Positions 1 through 10,300 of a stretch of DNA of 36,481 nucleotides are shown here, in pieces (positions within the stretch are counted from its first letter, which is position 1; each line of letters opens with the position of its first letter). This DNA comes from Candidatus Aminicenantota bacterium (GTDB taxonomy: Bacteria; Acidobacteriota; Aminicenantia; Aminicenantales; Aminicenantaceae). The notes beneath the pieces were generated by a model that saw nothing but the letters and a program-made list of their open reading frames with translations, was not told the DNA's origin and did no database searches. The translations under genes were made by a program, and so were the position numbers. The DNA lies in NCBI GenBank assembly GCA_011772475.1, contig WVZK01000031.1, positions 1 to 36,481 on the forward strand, read 5' to 3'.

Positions 1-1
1 C

Positions 2-64
2 AACTGGGATAAGGTAGCGGAGGTTTACGGGATCAAGGAACTTATAAGAAATATAAAGTTTTAA
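2..64 (+). CDS. C-terminal fragment of a CDS entering from the left edge (…NWDKVAEVYGIKELIRNIKF*); possibly a glycosyltransferase tail
   Basis: Open frame from base 2 to the TAA at 62-64; the W-x-x-V-A-x-x-Y ending resembles group 1 glycosyltransferase C-termini. Confidence 0.4.
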   Translation, partial: NWDKVAEVYGIKELIRNIKF

Positions 65-170
65 ATCGGACGAAGCTTAAGGGAATCCCGCGCAAAAATT
101 TCAATTTTTCTCTGGACAAGAATTATTAGGAAAATTATCATTGTTTATTAAAAAACTATAAAGGTAAGTG

Positions 171-2912
171 ATGCGAGAAAAAATTCTTAAAAACCTGGCA
201 AAATTCCATGCTAATCATCCTTGGCGGATGTTAGTTATAGTTGTTGTTTTAACGATAATTTTTTTGGGTTTAGCATCGCGTTTAAAAGTAACCATGCGTT
301 GGTCTGATCTTTTGCCTTCCAAGGATAGACGTACGATTTCTTTTAACAAGATTATCAATGAATTTGTCTCTGCCACAAGCATAGTTGTCGTCGTTCAAGG
401 CAAGGAAGAATTGATAAAGTCTTTCGCTGAGGAAGCTGTTCCTAAAATTAAGCTTACGGTAGACCCGAAGGATTACAAACCATTCGTCAGGCGGGTAGAT
501 TATAAACAAGAAATTGATTTTATAAAGAGTCATGGACTGATGCTCATAAGAGCAGATGACCTAAAAAATATGAAGGATGTCTACAAGAATCCCAATCTCG
601 CTCCCTTACTCGAGAATATTAACAACAGCATAGAAAAAGAATATGTTGGCCGCGAGGAATCTCTTTCGACTAGAGAAAAAGAAGATGGGGCATTTGTGTT
701 TTTAGATGGTATTCAAAACTTGATAGACACAATCCAGCGATACGTGCAGGAGGATCTTCCCGAAAAATCTTTAGCGCAGGATCACAATAATCCTGCTCAG
801 CAGGCGGTTGATAAAATTCTCTTCGGTGAGCCTTATATTCTTTCCTACGACAAAACAACTCTCATCCTGAATGTCATTCCAAACTTCACTATGATGGATA
901 TGGAAAAGCTTGTCGATGGAGTTGACGCTGTTCAAGAGGTGGTTGATTCAGTTTTAGAGGATTATCCAGATGTGACAGCAGGCCTGACAGGTTTCATTCC
1001 AGTGGCGCACGATGAGATGGTTTACAGTGAAAAGAGCATAGGCTATACGACCGTGATCGCCTTGATCGCCGTGTTCTTTTTATTGGTCATTTCCTTTAGG
1101 ATGTGGATTGCACCGGTTTTAGGCTTACTTAATCTGGTGGTCGGAATCATATGGGCTATGGGGCTGGCTTTTATCCTCGTGGGCACATTGAATATCATGA
1201 CATATATGATGGCAGTGATCCTTATAGGTTTAGGAATCGATTTTTCGATCCACATGATCTCAGGTTTTACCGAGGGGAGGTCGTTAGGAAAGCAGATTCA
1301 AGAAGCAATGGAAGAGACATTTCTCAAGAGCGGAAAGGGCATTCTAACCGGTGGTCTAACGACGAGCATTGCTTTCCTGACCTTGAGTATCAGCAGCTCC
1401 CGCGGAATGAAAGAACTGGGCGTTATCGCCGGCGGAGGTTTGGTTGCCATCTTGATCGTGACTTTCCTTTTCCTTCCATCCCTTCTTGTTTTAAGAGAAC
1501 ATCGATTTGAAAAAAAGAGGAAAAAGGGGAAGCTAAGAAAAGAGTTTACTTTGAGGGACATTTCCTTCAAGTCCCTGGGAAATATTGGCAAATTTCTTTC
1601 CCTGCGATATCTGGCTACCATTATCGCCTCTATTCTCGTTACTGCCTTTTTAATTTTATCTGCGACCAAGATTTCTTTTGACCAGAACTACATGAATCTG
1701 GAGCCGAAAGGATTGCCTTCGGTTACACTTCAAGATATTGTGCTGGAAAAATTTGACCTTAGCATGGATTATGCCATGATTTTGACTGATAACGCTGCCG
1801 AATCAAGGGCTACGGCTGAAAAAGCCAAAGATATAGGTTCAGTAGCTTTAGCAGAAGATATCTCACTCTACCTGCCCTCAAAGACACAGCAGGAAAGCAG
1901 AATCCCTTTCATCAACGAAATTCGAAAAGCGATAGGAGTTTCTGAAGCGAGGAGTGCTTTCAGCAGAGAGGATTATGAGAGATCCCTCCAGGAACTCGGT
2001 CGTTTAGAAATGAACATTATCGAGATTCAGGATTTGGCGTACTTAGGAGGTCAGGATAAGGTGGATAGCAAATGCGCTGAGATTGTTGGTGAGGCTGATG
2101 ACCCGGAACCCAAGAGTCTGATAAAGGATTTAATCAAGATCTTAGAAAAGGATAGAAAGATGACATTGGCAGGACTGGAAGAATTCCAGAGGGACTTCGC
2201 TCCGTATTTTAAAAAGTCGGTTATCCAGATGTCTTTGGAAGAGACGGTTAAATTTGAAAATCTTCCCGCAAGTATCTTGGACAGGTATACAAATAAGGAA
2301 AGAACAAAATTCTTAGTCACGATATTTCCTGGGGATAACATCTGGCAGGATGCAGAGTTTTTAAAGCGCTTTGTTGAAGATTTAGAAAGAGTCAGCGAAA
2401 ACACCACCGGCATGCCGCCTGTTTTTAGGGCTCTCATCGAGATTGTCGCAAGAGACGGGAGAAACGCGATTCTGCTGGCGCTTGTCGTTGTTTTTTTCGT
2501 CCTCTGGTTAGATTACAAAAATCCGGGGCATGCTCTTATGGCCATGATCCCCCTGACAATCGGTGTTTTCTGGATGGTAGGAATGATGGGACTCGCCGGA
2601 ATGAAGCTGACTGTGATGAGTGTCATGGGTCTTCCGATGATTGTCGGCATAGGAGTGGATGATGGAGTTCATATCGTCCATCGCTGGCGTATTGAAGGAA
2701 AAGGAAAGATAACTCAAATCTTTGCCAGCACTGGAAAGGCCATCCTTCTTACAAGTGCCACGACAATGCTGGCCTTCGGGTCTCTTGTGTTTTCTGTCTG
2801 GCCTGGATTTGCCAGTCTCGGCGTTGCCATGTTTATCGGTGTTGGTGCCTGTTTTTTATCAACAGTCATTATTTTGTCTGGAATACTTGGATTATTAGAA
2901 AGGCAAAAGTGA
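171..2912 (+). CDS. RND superfamily / MMPL-type exporter, HpnN-like
   Basis: 913 aa; two repeats of TM clusters with RND-like motifs (GLGIDFSIHMISGF, GIGVDDGVHIVHRW) and large periplasmic loops; ATG 171 preferred over GTG 168. Confidence 0.85.
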   Translation: MREKILKNLAKFHANHPWRMLVIVVVLTIIFLGLASRLKVTMRWSDLLPSKDRRTISFNKIINEFVSATSIVVVVQGKEELIKSFAEEAVPKIKLTVDPKDYKPFVRRVDYKQEIDFIKSHGLMLIRADDLKNMKDVYKNPNLAPLLENINNSIEKEYVGREESLSTREKEDGAFVFLDGIQNLIDTIQRYVQEDLPEKSLAQDHNNPAQQAVDKILFGEPYILSYDKTTLILNVIPNFTMMDMEKLVDGVDAVQEVVDSVLEDYPDVTAGLTGFIPVAHDEMVYSEKSIGYTTVIALIAVFFLLVISFRMWIAPVLGLLNLVVGIIWAMGLAFILVGTLNIMTYMMAVILIGLGIDFSIHMISGFTEGRSLGKQIQEAMEETFLKSGKGILTGGLTTSIAFLTLSISSSRGMKELGVIAGGGLVAILIVTFLFLPSLLVLREHRFEKKRKKGKLRKEFTLRDISFKSLGNIGKFLSLRYLATIIASILVTAFLILSATKISFDQNYMNLEPKGLPSVTLQDIVLEKFDLSMDYAMILTDNAAESRATAEKAKDIGSVALAEDISLYLPSKTQQESRIPFINEIRKAIGVSEARSAFSREDYERSLQELGRLEMNIIEIQDLAYLGGQDKVDSKCAEIVGEADDPEPKSLIKDLIKILEKDRKMTLAGLEEFQRDFAPYFKKSVIQMSLEETVKFENLPASILDRYTNKERTKFLVTIFPGDNIWQDAEFLKRFVEDLERVSENTTGMPPVFRALIEIVARDGRNAILLALVVVFFVLWLDYKNPGHALMAMIPLTIGVFWMVGMMGLAGMKLTVMSVMGLPMIVGIGVDDGVHIVHRWRIEGKGKITQIFASTGKAILLTSATTMLAFGSLVFSVWPGFASLGVAMFIGVGACFLSTVIILSGILGLLERQK

Positions 2913-2949
2913 CTTTGTAATTCCCAAATTCCCAAATCCCAGTAATTTG

Positions 2950-4101
2950 TTATTTCTTGCTTTCGTGATATTCCTTGAATTTTTGAATGAACCAGGCCCA
3001 AATCTTTTTATGGAAAGCAAGGCTCGGAGGGTTGCTTTCCAGGATGGAAAGCAAGCTCTTTTCTTGTTTATCCTGAGGGGTAAACCTGAATTTTTCTTCA
3101 TGATCATAGAGAATGGGAAATTCTGGATGGAACTGGACACCAAACACGTTAGGGTATTTTTCATGTTCGATGGCTTCCACAACTTTTCCGTCCAGAGATG
3201 TGGCAGCAATTTTTATCCCTTTCCCTAACCTATCAGCCATCTGGTGGTGGGCGCTGAGGATATAGGGAGTGTCTTCTTTGTTGAAACCGATCTCAGAGCA
3301 GAATTTTCCCCTTTCAACGAGTTTTATGGGATGCATGTGGAAGGAAAAAAGTTCTTCTTCAGGATAAAGACGGGCAAGGGGATTGGCATGCCAATTTTCT
3401 CTCCCCAGGTCGATGACGTCTTCAAAATATTTTTTCCCGTACTTCACAGACCAAATGTCTTGAGTCAGCGTTCCTCCTGTCCCTACATTGAGGCTCTGGG
3501 CTCCGAGGCATATGCCCAGGATAGGAAATTGGGGGGAAGATTCAAGGAAAGCTTTAAAGTTTCCTTCTTGAAATCCTCCCAAAAGATGAAAAATTAAAGA
3601 AAGCTCAATAAAATGACGGTAGGGTGTTGAGATACGTGTAAGGAGGTTTGTTTTGCTCTTGAAAATGGAGGGAGGAATGTCTGCTCCTCCAAAGAATATA
3701 ATGCCGTCTGATTTCTGAAAGATATTTTTAAAATCATCTGTGCAGGAGTTTTTTTGAAAAAGATTATCTTTATTAAGCTCGCCTGAGACTTGATGAAACT
3801 TGAACCATTCCATGTTGTTTTCTTTGACAAACTCCTTTGATTTCTCGTAGTCGGTTTTCTCATTGGCGTGGTAAACACCGATGACTATCAGGTTTTCCTG
3901 CGGAAACAAGTTTTTTTTCCTGAGCTTTACAAGAGATTTGATAGACCCGATAGAAGGATAGAGAATTGCTAATCTTACTTCTTTTGAGGAAAGCTCTGCT
4001 TTATCAAAGTATCTGTCCGAGGATTGGGAGAAGAGCATCCCTCCCAAAAACAAAAAGATGAACAATATAAAAAGAGGCTTTTTCAAGAAAATCAATTTCA
4101 T
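2950..4101 (-). CDS. Secreted/periplasmic class-I glutamine amidotransferase-like protein (peptidase C26 / PuuD-like)
   Basis: GICLGAQSLNVGTGGTL nucleophile motif, FGVQFHPEF His/Glu motif; hydrophobic N-terminal signal-like segment; SD ggagg upstream. Confidence 0.75.
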   Translation of the reverse strand: MKLIFLKKPLFILFIFLFLGGMLFSQSSDRYFDKAELSSKEVRLAILYPSIGSIKSLVKLRKKNLFPQENLIVIGVYHANEKTDYEKSKEFVKENNMEWFKFHQVSGELNKDNLFQKNSCTDDFKNIFQKSDGIIFFGGADIPPSIFKSKTNLLTRISTPYRHFIELSLIFHLLGGFQEGNFKAFLESSPQFPILGICLGAQSLNVGTGGTLTQDIWSVKYGKKYFEDVIDLGRENWHANPLARLYPEEELFSFHMHPIKLVERGKFCSEIGFNKEDTPYILSAHHQMADRLGKGIKIAATSLDGKVVEAIEHEKYPNVFGVQFHPEFPILYDHEEKFRFTPQDKQEKSLLSILESNPPSLAFHKKIWAWFIQKFKEYHESKK

Positions 4102-4257
4102 TTTAATCCTCCAATCTTTTGGTTAGGATTTTCTTTTCAAATATGGCTTGAATTATAATTTTCTTTTTTTGTTATATCAATATTTTCTTTAGAAATTATC
4201 CCTTTAGTTCTGGCTACAGAAAAAAAGGGCAGACAAGAAAAAAAGACAAGAAAAAAA

Positions 4258-4335
4258 GGGACAGGCTACTTTTCTATAAATTTAGTAGGGGTTTGATTTA
4301 TCAAATCCGCACGTTTAAAAAAAGTAGCCTGTCCC
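4258..4335. repeat. Composite palindromic element copy A: outer arms GGGACAGGCTACTTTT / AAAAGTAGCCTGTCCC with inner GTAG…TTTGATTTATCAAA module
   Basis: 16 bp perfect inverted arms 4258-4273 / 4320-4335; inner palindrome near 4292-4305; preceded by degenerate direct repeats from about 4221. Confidence 0.85.
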
Positions 4336-4351
4336 CATTTTCTTCCCCTTT

Positions 4352-4412
4352 GTAGGGGCTTGATTCATCAAGCCCACCTTTTGAAGGAAAAAACAGCCTG
4401 CCCCCTTTTTTT
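4352..4412. repeat. Element copy A': REP-like module TGTAGGGGCTTGATTCATCAAGCCCACC plus one outer arm (AACAGCCTGCCCCC)
   Basis: Perfect 9 bp inverted repeat GGGCTTGAT-TC-ATCAAGCCC at 4356-4375; truncated outer arm at 4392-4405. Confidence 0.8.
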
Positions 4413-4501
4413 CCGCATTATTTTGTATCTCGTAATTATAAATATTATAATGGAATATCCAAAGAGCTACTGCAATTGTAGAAACTCCAGGAGCAAAAAT
4501 C

Positions 4502-4756
4502 ATGGGCCAGCCCAAAAAAAATGAAGAAGATGGAATGTTCGAGCTGAAGTTTTATTCCGGCTACAAGAGAGAAGAGATTCCGAAGGCTGTCGTAATAGGC
4601 AACCGCGAATTCAAAATAGACGAGATTATTTCGAGAAAAAGAGCTATGGACCAGAAATCTGGAAGAAGGTTTGAAGTTTTCAAGTGCAAGATGGAAGGAG
4701 AGATCGTCGAGATTACAGTATTTGAATCAGGAAAATGGGAAATTTTTTTCTCATAA
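4502..4756 (+). CDS. Conserved-looking small hypothetical protein (84 aa)
   Basis: Complete ORF in an otherwise repeat-filled intergenic region; balanced protein-like composition (…YSGYKREEIPKAVVIGNREFKIDEIISRK…). Confidence 0.6.
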   Translation: MGQPKKNEEDGMFELKFYSGYKREEIPKAVVIGNREFKIDEIISRKRAMDQKSGRRFEVFKCKMEGEIVEITVFESGKWEIFFS

Positions 4757-4800
4757 AATGTTGTTTTTATGATACAGCTATTTATTTTTAAATAAAAAAA

Positions 4801-4909
4801 GGGGCAGTAAAAAGGGGACAGTAAAATGGGGACAGGCTACTTTTTAATAAATTTCGTAGGGTTGTGATTTATCAAACCAACACATAAAAAAGTAGCCTGC
4901 CCCCTTTTT
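4801..4909. repeat. Composite palindromic element copy B with three tandem GGGG(A)CAG head repeats
   Basis: Heads at 4801, 4814, 4828; outer arms 4828-4845 / 4887-4904 (17/18 pairs); inner GTAGGGTTGTGATTTATCAAACC. Confidence 0.85.
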
Positions 4910-5071
4910 TTCTTTTTGCATCTTATATTCGTTCCTTGGTCTCCTTTTTTCTGTCATATTTAGTTTTTTTTAAAATGCAAAACCTTTTTGCCCTTTTTTT
5001 CGTTTACCCTAGTGAAACTGTGAATCAGTGAGTAAGATGACAAAAGTTTTAGATAGTTTAGGATAAGAACA

Positions 5072-7210
5072 ATGTTGAAGAAAACCGCATTTATATTAAT
5101 TTTTTCCTTCTGTCTAGTACTTTTCCCTCAATCCGTCTTCACTTCTTCCCAGGAGATTTTAAAGGTTCCAGAACTTTCTCATGCGCCCAAGATTGATGGT
5201 GTAATTGAAAATCAACTATGGGAGAGAGAAGCATTAAAGATCGAAGGTTTTCTCCAGTTTACTCCTAAAGAAAAGGGGATACCCACTGAAAAAACCGTAG
5301 CTTATATCGGCTATGATAAAAAATGTTTCTATTTCGCTTTTCGCTGCTATGATTCTGAGCCGAAGAAATTAAGAGCGACCATAACCAACCGCGACAATAT
5401 CATTGATGATGATTGGATCGCTGTCTTTATAGATACTTTTAACGAGAAGCGCCGGGCTTTTTCATTTTTCATCAATCCTCGAGGCGTCCAGATGGATCTG
5501 ATGCGGATTGAGGAAGGCGGAAACGATTATATGGACGAGAGTTGGGATACGGTTTTCCGTTCAGACGGGAAGATTGATGAACAGGGCTACACGGTAGAGA
5601 TGGCCATTCCTTTCAAGAGCATTCGATTCCCTGATAAGGAGAATAAGGTTTGGGGAGTTATGCTCGGCAGGACCATTGCCCGCAAAGGAGAGATTGTTAT
5701 CTGGCCTCCGGTATCAAAATCCATTCCTGGTTTGCTTACTCAGGAAGAGGAGATTGTGATTCGGGGGGAGGTGGAGAAAGGAAAAAACTTCGAGCTCATG
5801 CCTATAATAACTTCTCTCAAAAATAAAGATGAAAAAACAGACCTTCAGCCCGGGATGAACTTCAAATGGGGGATTAGCTCTGATTTAACCCTTGATCTTA
5901 CTGTCAATCCTGATTTTAGCCACATCGAGGCAGATGCACCTCAGATTGATATAAACCAGAGGTTTGCCCTCTACTATTCTGAAAAAAGACCCTTTTTCCT
6001 GGAAGGCATGGAAATTTTTCAATTTCCTGAAATCGATATGGTCTATACCCGAAGGATCATCGACCCTGCTGGGGGAGCAAAGCTCACCGGTAAGGTCGGA
6101 CGTTTCACCTACGGTTTTCTCTCTGCTTATGATACAAATCCCACCGAAAGCCTTTGGGAAGTCCATAACGGAGGAGAAATAGGTGATGATAATGCCCTCT
6201 TCAACATCCTCCGCGTCAAGACAGACGTTTTTAAAGAGTCCTATCTAGGATTTTGTCTGGCCGATAAAGAGATTGATGGCTCTTATAACAGGGTTTTAGG
6301 TGTTGATGGACAGTTCAGGTTCAAAGATAAATTCTTTTTTTCTTTTCAGGCTATAGGTTCCAAATCAAAGTTTGATGATCAGGAAACAAGTATCGTTCCA
6401 GCCATGTACGCAGACTTCTCTTACTTTTCCAAACACCTGGGTGGAGGATTGTACTGGATGTCGATCCATCCTGACTTTGAGGCCTCTTCTGGTTTTATAA
6501 ACCGAGTGGATTACAGAACGTTCGGAGCGTACACGCGATTCCGTGCTTATCCCGAGAAAAAATATCTGAATCAAGTCTCACTCGGGCTTAGTGCAGGACA
6601 AAGGTATGCTTATTTTGAGGACCTTTTGACTGATCGTTGGGCAAGAGCTAATCTTCACGTAAGGTTCACTGAATTCAGCCAGATGGATATTACATTCCAG
6701 AATTCTATGGAACGGTATGAAGGGATTGATTTCAACAGGAATTCTTATACTGTCCAGAGCGAAAACAATTTGATTAGCTGGATTCCGTTTGGATTTTACT
6801 TCAGGACAGGCCATAGCATCTTTTATGATCCTGATGATCCCTTTCTTGGGTGGAGTAATACTTACGGACTCTTTTTCAATGTTAAACCTAATAAACGGCT
6901 TCAGATGTCGGTGGATTTCAGCAAACAAACTTTCTGGGAGGAAAGAGGAGGAGAGCAGGTGTATGATTTCAACGCCGTGCGTCAAAGAACTACATACCAG
7001 CTTTCCAAAACCCTTTCTCTGAGGGCTATCGTTGATTACTACCGCGAAGACAATGAAATTTATGGTAGCTTCCTGGTAAGCTGGATCCTTAGACCGGGAA
7101 CAGTGTTCTTCTTTGGTGTTGATAGTAATTACTTAAAGGGGGGATCAGGCAGGTATGGCCAGGACAATTACAGCATCTTCATAAAATTCTCTTACTGGTG
7201 GAGAATTTAA
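5072..7210 (+). CDS. CBM9-like domain / DUF5916-type outer-membrane-associated protein
   Basis: Signal peptide, then APKIDGVIENQLWERE…YIGYDKKCFYFAFRCYDSEP…DDDWIAVFIDTFNEKRRAFSFFINPRGVQMD (CBM9-like) and a C-terminal beta-barrel-like aromatic-rich region. Confidence 0.8.
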   Translation: MLKKTAFILIFSFCLVLFPQSVFTSSQEILKVPELSHAPKIDGVIENQLWEREALKIEGFLQFTPKEKGIPTEKTVAYIGYDKKCFYFAFRCYDSEPKKLRATITNRDNIIDDDWIAVFIDTFNEKRRAFSFFINPRGVQMDLMRIEEGGNDYMDESWDTVFRSDGKIDEQGYTVEMAIPFKSIRFPDKENKVWGVMLGRTIARKGEIVIWPPVSKSIPGLLTQEEEIVIRGEVEKGKNFELMPIITSLKNKDEKTDLQPGMNFKWGISSDLTLDLTVNPDFSHIEADAPQIDINQRFALYYSEKRPFFLEGMEIFQFPEIDMVYTRRIIDPAGGAKLTGKVGRFTYGFLSAYDTNPTESLWEVHNGGEIGDDNALFNILRVKTDVFKESYLGFCLADKEIDGSYNRVLGVDGQFRFKDKFFFSFQAIGSKSKFDDQETSIVPAMYADFSYFSKHLGGGLYWMSIHPDFEASSGFINRVDYRTFGAYTRFRAYPEKKYLNQVSLGLSAGQRYAYFEDLLTDRWARANLHVRFTEFSQMDITFQNSMERYEGIDFNRNSYTVQSENNLISWIPFGFYFRTGHSIFYDPDDPFLGWSNTYGLFFNVKPNKRLQMSVDFSKQTFWEERGGEQVYDFNAVRQRTTYQLSKTLSLRAIVDYYREDNEIYGSFLVSWILRPGTVFFFGVDSNYLKGGSGRYGQDNYSIFIKFSYWWRI

Positions 7211-7293
7211 TCTCCTTCATTTTATTCTTTCAGCTTATTCTGTCCGTTTAGTCTTATCCATTATTTCCGTTAATACCTCTACAGCATAATGCA

Positions 7294-7322
7294 TTTGTCT
7301 CGCCAGCTGTGTCGAGTATAAT
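7294..7322 (+). promoter_or_regulatory. Putative sigma70-type promoter for mfd (TTTGTC-N17-TATAAT), predicted leaderless
   Basis: TATAAT 7317-7322 ends 6 nt before ATG 7329; no properly spaced SD. Confidence 0.5.
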
Positions 7323-7328
7323 AGGATT

Positions 7329-10300
7329 ATGAGCTTGGATTTTCTTAAAGAAACAGAAGAATTCAAAGGGCTTCTTAAAGCCATAAACCAGGGAGAGAAA
7401 GGTCTGAAAGTCACCGGGCTTGTCGAAGCTTCAAAGCCGTATTTTCTCTCAGCACTGGCCCTGGAATCCAAAAAAAGAATTGTATTTATCCAGCCGTCAT
7501 CATTTCCCCTTTCTGAGATCGAAGAACAGTGCAGGTTTTATTTATCCCAGTTTTCCTCTGATCTAAGCCTCAGCTCTCTGCCTGCCCTCTCAGAAAGTCC
7601 TTACCTCGAGATTTTTCCTTCTCTCGATTCAATCTCCTCGAGGATGAGGTTTTTCTATGATCTAATACATAATTCATCTTCCCTGATCGTGACCCATATC
7701 TTCGGCTTGCTAAAGCCTTTCCCCAATCCGCAGAATCTCAAACGACTCTTTTTGAATTTAGAGAAGGGGGAGGCTTATGGACGGGACCAAATTCTGAACA
7801 TACTGGATGAGTACGGATACACCAGGGAAGATTTGATTAATTCGCATGGAGAATATGCCTGGCGTGGGGGGATTGTGGATGTATTTTCTCCCTGGCAGCT
7901 TCTTCCTTATCGAATCGAGTTCAGCGGCGACGAGATCGCATCGATTCGAGAATTTGATCCTTCTTATCAGCGCTCAGTAAGTAAAATTGATACCATTCTT
8001 CTTCCCTCTCTCAGGGAGTTTCCAAGTTCGTCTCATTTTCTCCAGGAATGGGAGGAAAAAATAAAAGAAAGAGAGGAAATCCGCCGTTTGAAGGATACAG
8101 GAGAAAAGATAGGTCGAGTGAAACGGGGGGATTTCTTCCCTTCTTTTTTCTATCTTTCTCTTCTTAATAAAGAGCATTTTGTTCCTTTTGATCATTATCT
8201 AAGAAATTCTCTGTTTATTATTGATGATATTGATGAGGTGGAAAAAGAATGGAAGGAGACTATCAAGGATTTAAGGGAGCAGTACGGAGAGCTCAAGAAT
8301 AGCGGAAATTTTTGTCTCTCTCCGGAAAAAATTTACCCACCCCCTCTCTGGGAGCAAATTAAGAATGATGCGATTCATTGGCAAGAGCTTGCTCCAAAGC
8401 GGGTGAGGAAAACGTTCTCCTTCTCCTTCCAATCTGTTCCCGAGTTTAAAAACAAGATTCCTTTCTTTCTTCAGTATATGAAAAAGCTGCAGAAAGAAAG
8501 AGAGAGATGCTTCATCTACTTTTCAAGCCCAGCTGTGCGCAAGAAGATGGCCAGCCTTCTTTCTCAGAGTGAAATTCTGTATCTTGAATCCTCCAGCCCC
8601 TTTGTTTTCCCTGAGGACGCCGCGGTTGTGCTTCTTGTGGGGAGCCTCCATCATGGATTCAGCTACCCCCAGGAAAAAATAGCCTTTTTTTCTGAGAAGG
8701 ATATTTTCACGGAAGAAAAGGTTATCGTTTCTCGTCTCCCAACAAAGCCCTTTATTTCCGATTTTCGTGACCTCAAAGGAGGAGATTATGTTGTTCATGC
8801 AGATTACGGGATAGGGCTTTTCATGGGCTTGATAAAGATGGAGATAGAGAAAAAAAACCGTGAATTCATCGAGATAATCTACAAGGATGAAGATAAACTC
8901 TTTATGCCTGTCGAGGACCTCAATCTTGTTCAAAAATACTCAAAAGTCGGCACGAGTTTGCCTCTTCTCAATAAATTGGGGAGTCCTTCTTGGGAAAGGA
9001 CTAAAGCCAGGACAAAAAAAGCTATAGAGAAAATGGCCAAGGAGCTGTTGCATCTCTATGCTCAAAGGAAAGCTATGGAGGGATTTAGCTTTAGCCCAGG
9101 AGGTGATTGGCAGTCTGAGTTTGAGAGAACGTTTGAATACGAGGAAACAGAAGATCAACTGAGAGCCATAAAAGAGATAATGAGTGATATGGAGACAGAG
9201 TTTCCGATGGACCGCCTACTTTGCGGAGATGTGGGATACGGAAAAACTGAAGTGGCGATGAGGGCTTCATTCAAGGCTGTGATGGACGGAAAGCAGGTGG
9301 CTGTTCTTTGTCCCACTACTGTTCTCGCTAGCCAGCATCTGAAGACATTCAGGAACAGGGTGGTTCTGTTTCCTGTCAGAGTCGAGGGCCTTACTCGGCT
9401 CCAAACAAAGGGCCAGCAAAAGAGAATCGTCGAGGATTTAAAAAAGGGATTAATCGATATTGTGATCGGGACTCATCGGCTTCTCTCCAAGGATGTTGAA
9501 TTCCGCGATTTAGGTCTTTTAATCGTCGATGAAGAACAAAGATTTGGAGTAAGCCACAAGGAAAAAATAAAAAAGATGAAGAGCGATATCGACGTTTTAA
9601 CCCTGAGCGCAACGCCTATCCCGAGGACTTTGAATTTATCTCTCTCTTCCCTCAGAGATATGAGCCTCATCGAGACGCCCCCCAAAGATCGACTGGCGAT
9701 ACATACGGTTGTGACTCCTTTCAGCCCCAGGCTTATTGCTTCTGCTGTAAAAACGGAATTGGCGCGGAAAGGCCAGGTTTACTTTATACACAACAGGATA
9801 GAAGACATTGATAAAATTGCCAAGATGATAGAGAAATTTGTACCTCAAGCAAGGGTTGCGGTAGTCCATGGAAAAATGCCCAGCGCTACTCTTGAGAAAA
9901 AGATGATTGACTTTATCAACCAGAAATTCAATGTGCTGGTTTCAACCACAATTATCGAGAATGGAATAGATATTCCTCTTGTTAATACCCTTATTGTGGA
10001 GCGAGCCGACCTTTTTGGCTTGGCCCAGCTTTATCAGCTTCGCGGCAGAGTGGGCCGTTCCTCCCGCCAAGCTATCGCCTATTTTCTAGTTCCTCCTTTT
10101 ACAGAGCTTACAAATCTAGCCAAGGAGCGCTTAAAAGCGCTTCAAGAATTTACTGAGCTAGGATCAGGGTTTCGGTTAGCTGCAAAAGATCTGGAGATAA
10201 GGGGTGCCGGGAATTTTTTGGGCTCTGAGCAGCATGGATATATGGAAGCAGTTGGATTTGATTATTATATGTATCTTTTTGAGAAGACGATTAAAGAACT

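Noticed and set aside
1151-1510. 119-aa plus-strand ORF inside the RND gene
   Set aside because: Out-of-frame shadow ORF within a well-supported CDS.
2921-2940. Direct repeat ATTCCCAAATTCCCAAATCCC after the RND gene
   Set aside because: Short AT-rich tandem duplication between convergent genes; not enough to claim function.
4315-4515. Minus-strand 66-aa ORF
   Set aside because: Lies mostly inside the palindromic element copies; translation (…KKGAGCFFLQKVG…GKKMGTGYFF) is just repeat sequence read through.
4801-4840. Short direct repeats that might suggest a CRISPR array
   Set aside because: Units are about 13-14 bp, contiguous with no spacers, and part of a hairpin element; no cas genes in the window.
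6578-6985. 135-aa minus-strand ORF inside the DUF5916 gene
   Set aside because: Antisense to a convincing CDS with no recognisable motif or RBS.
8523-8933. 136-aa minus-strand ORF inside mfd
   Set aside because: Antisense to conserved mfd sequence; spurious.
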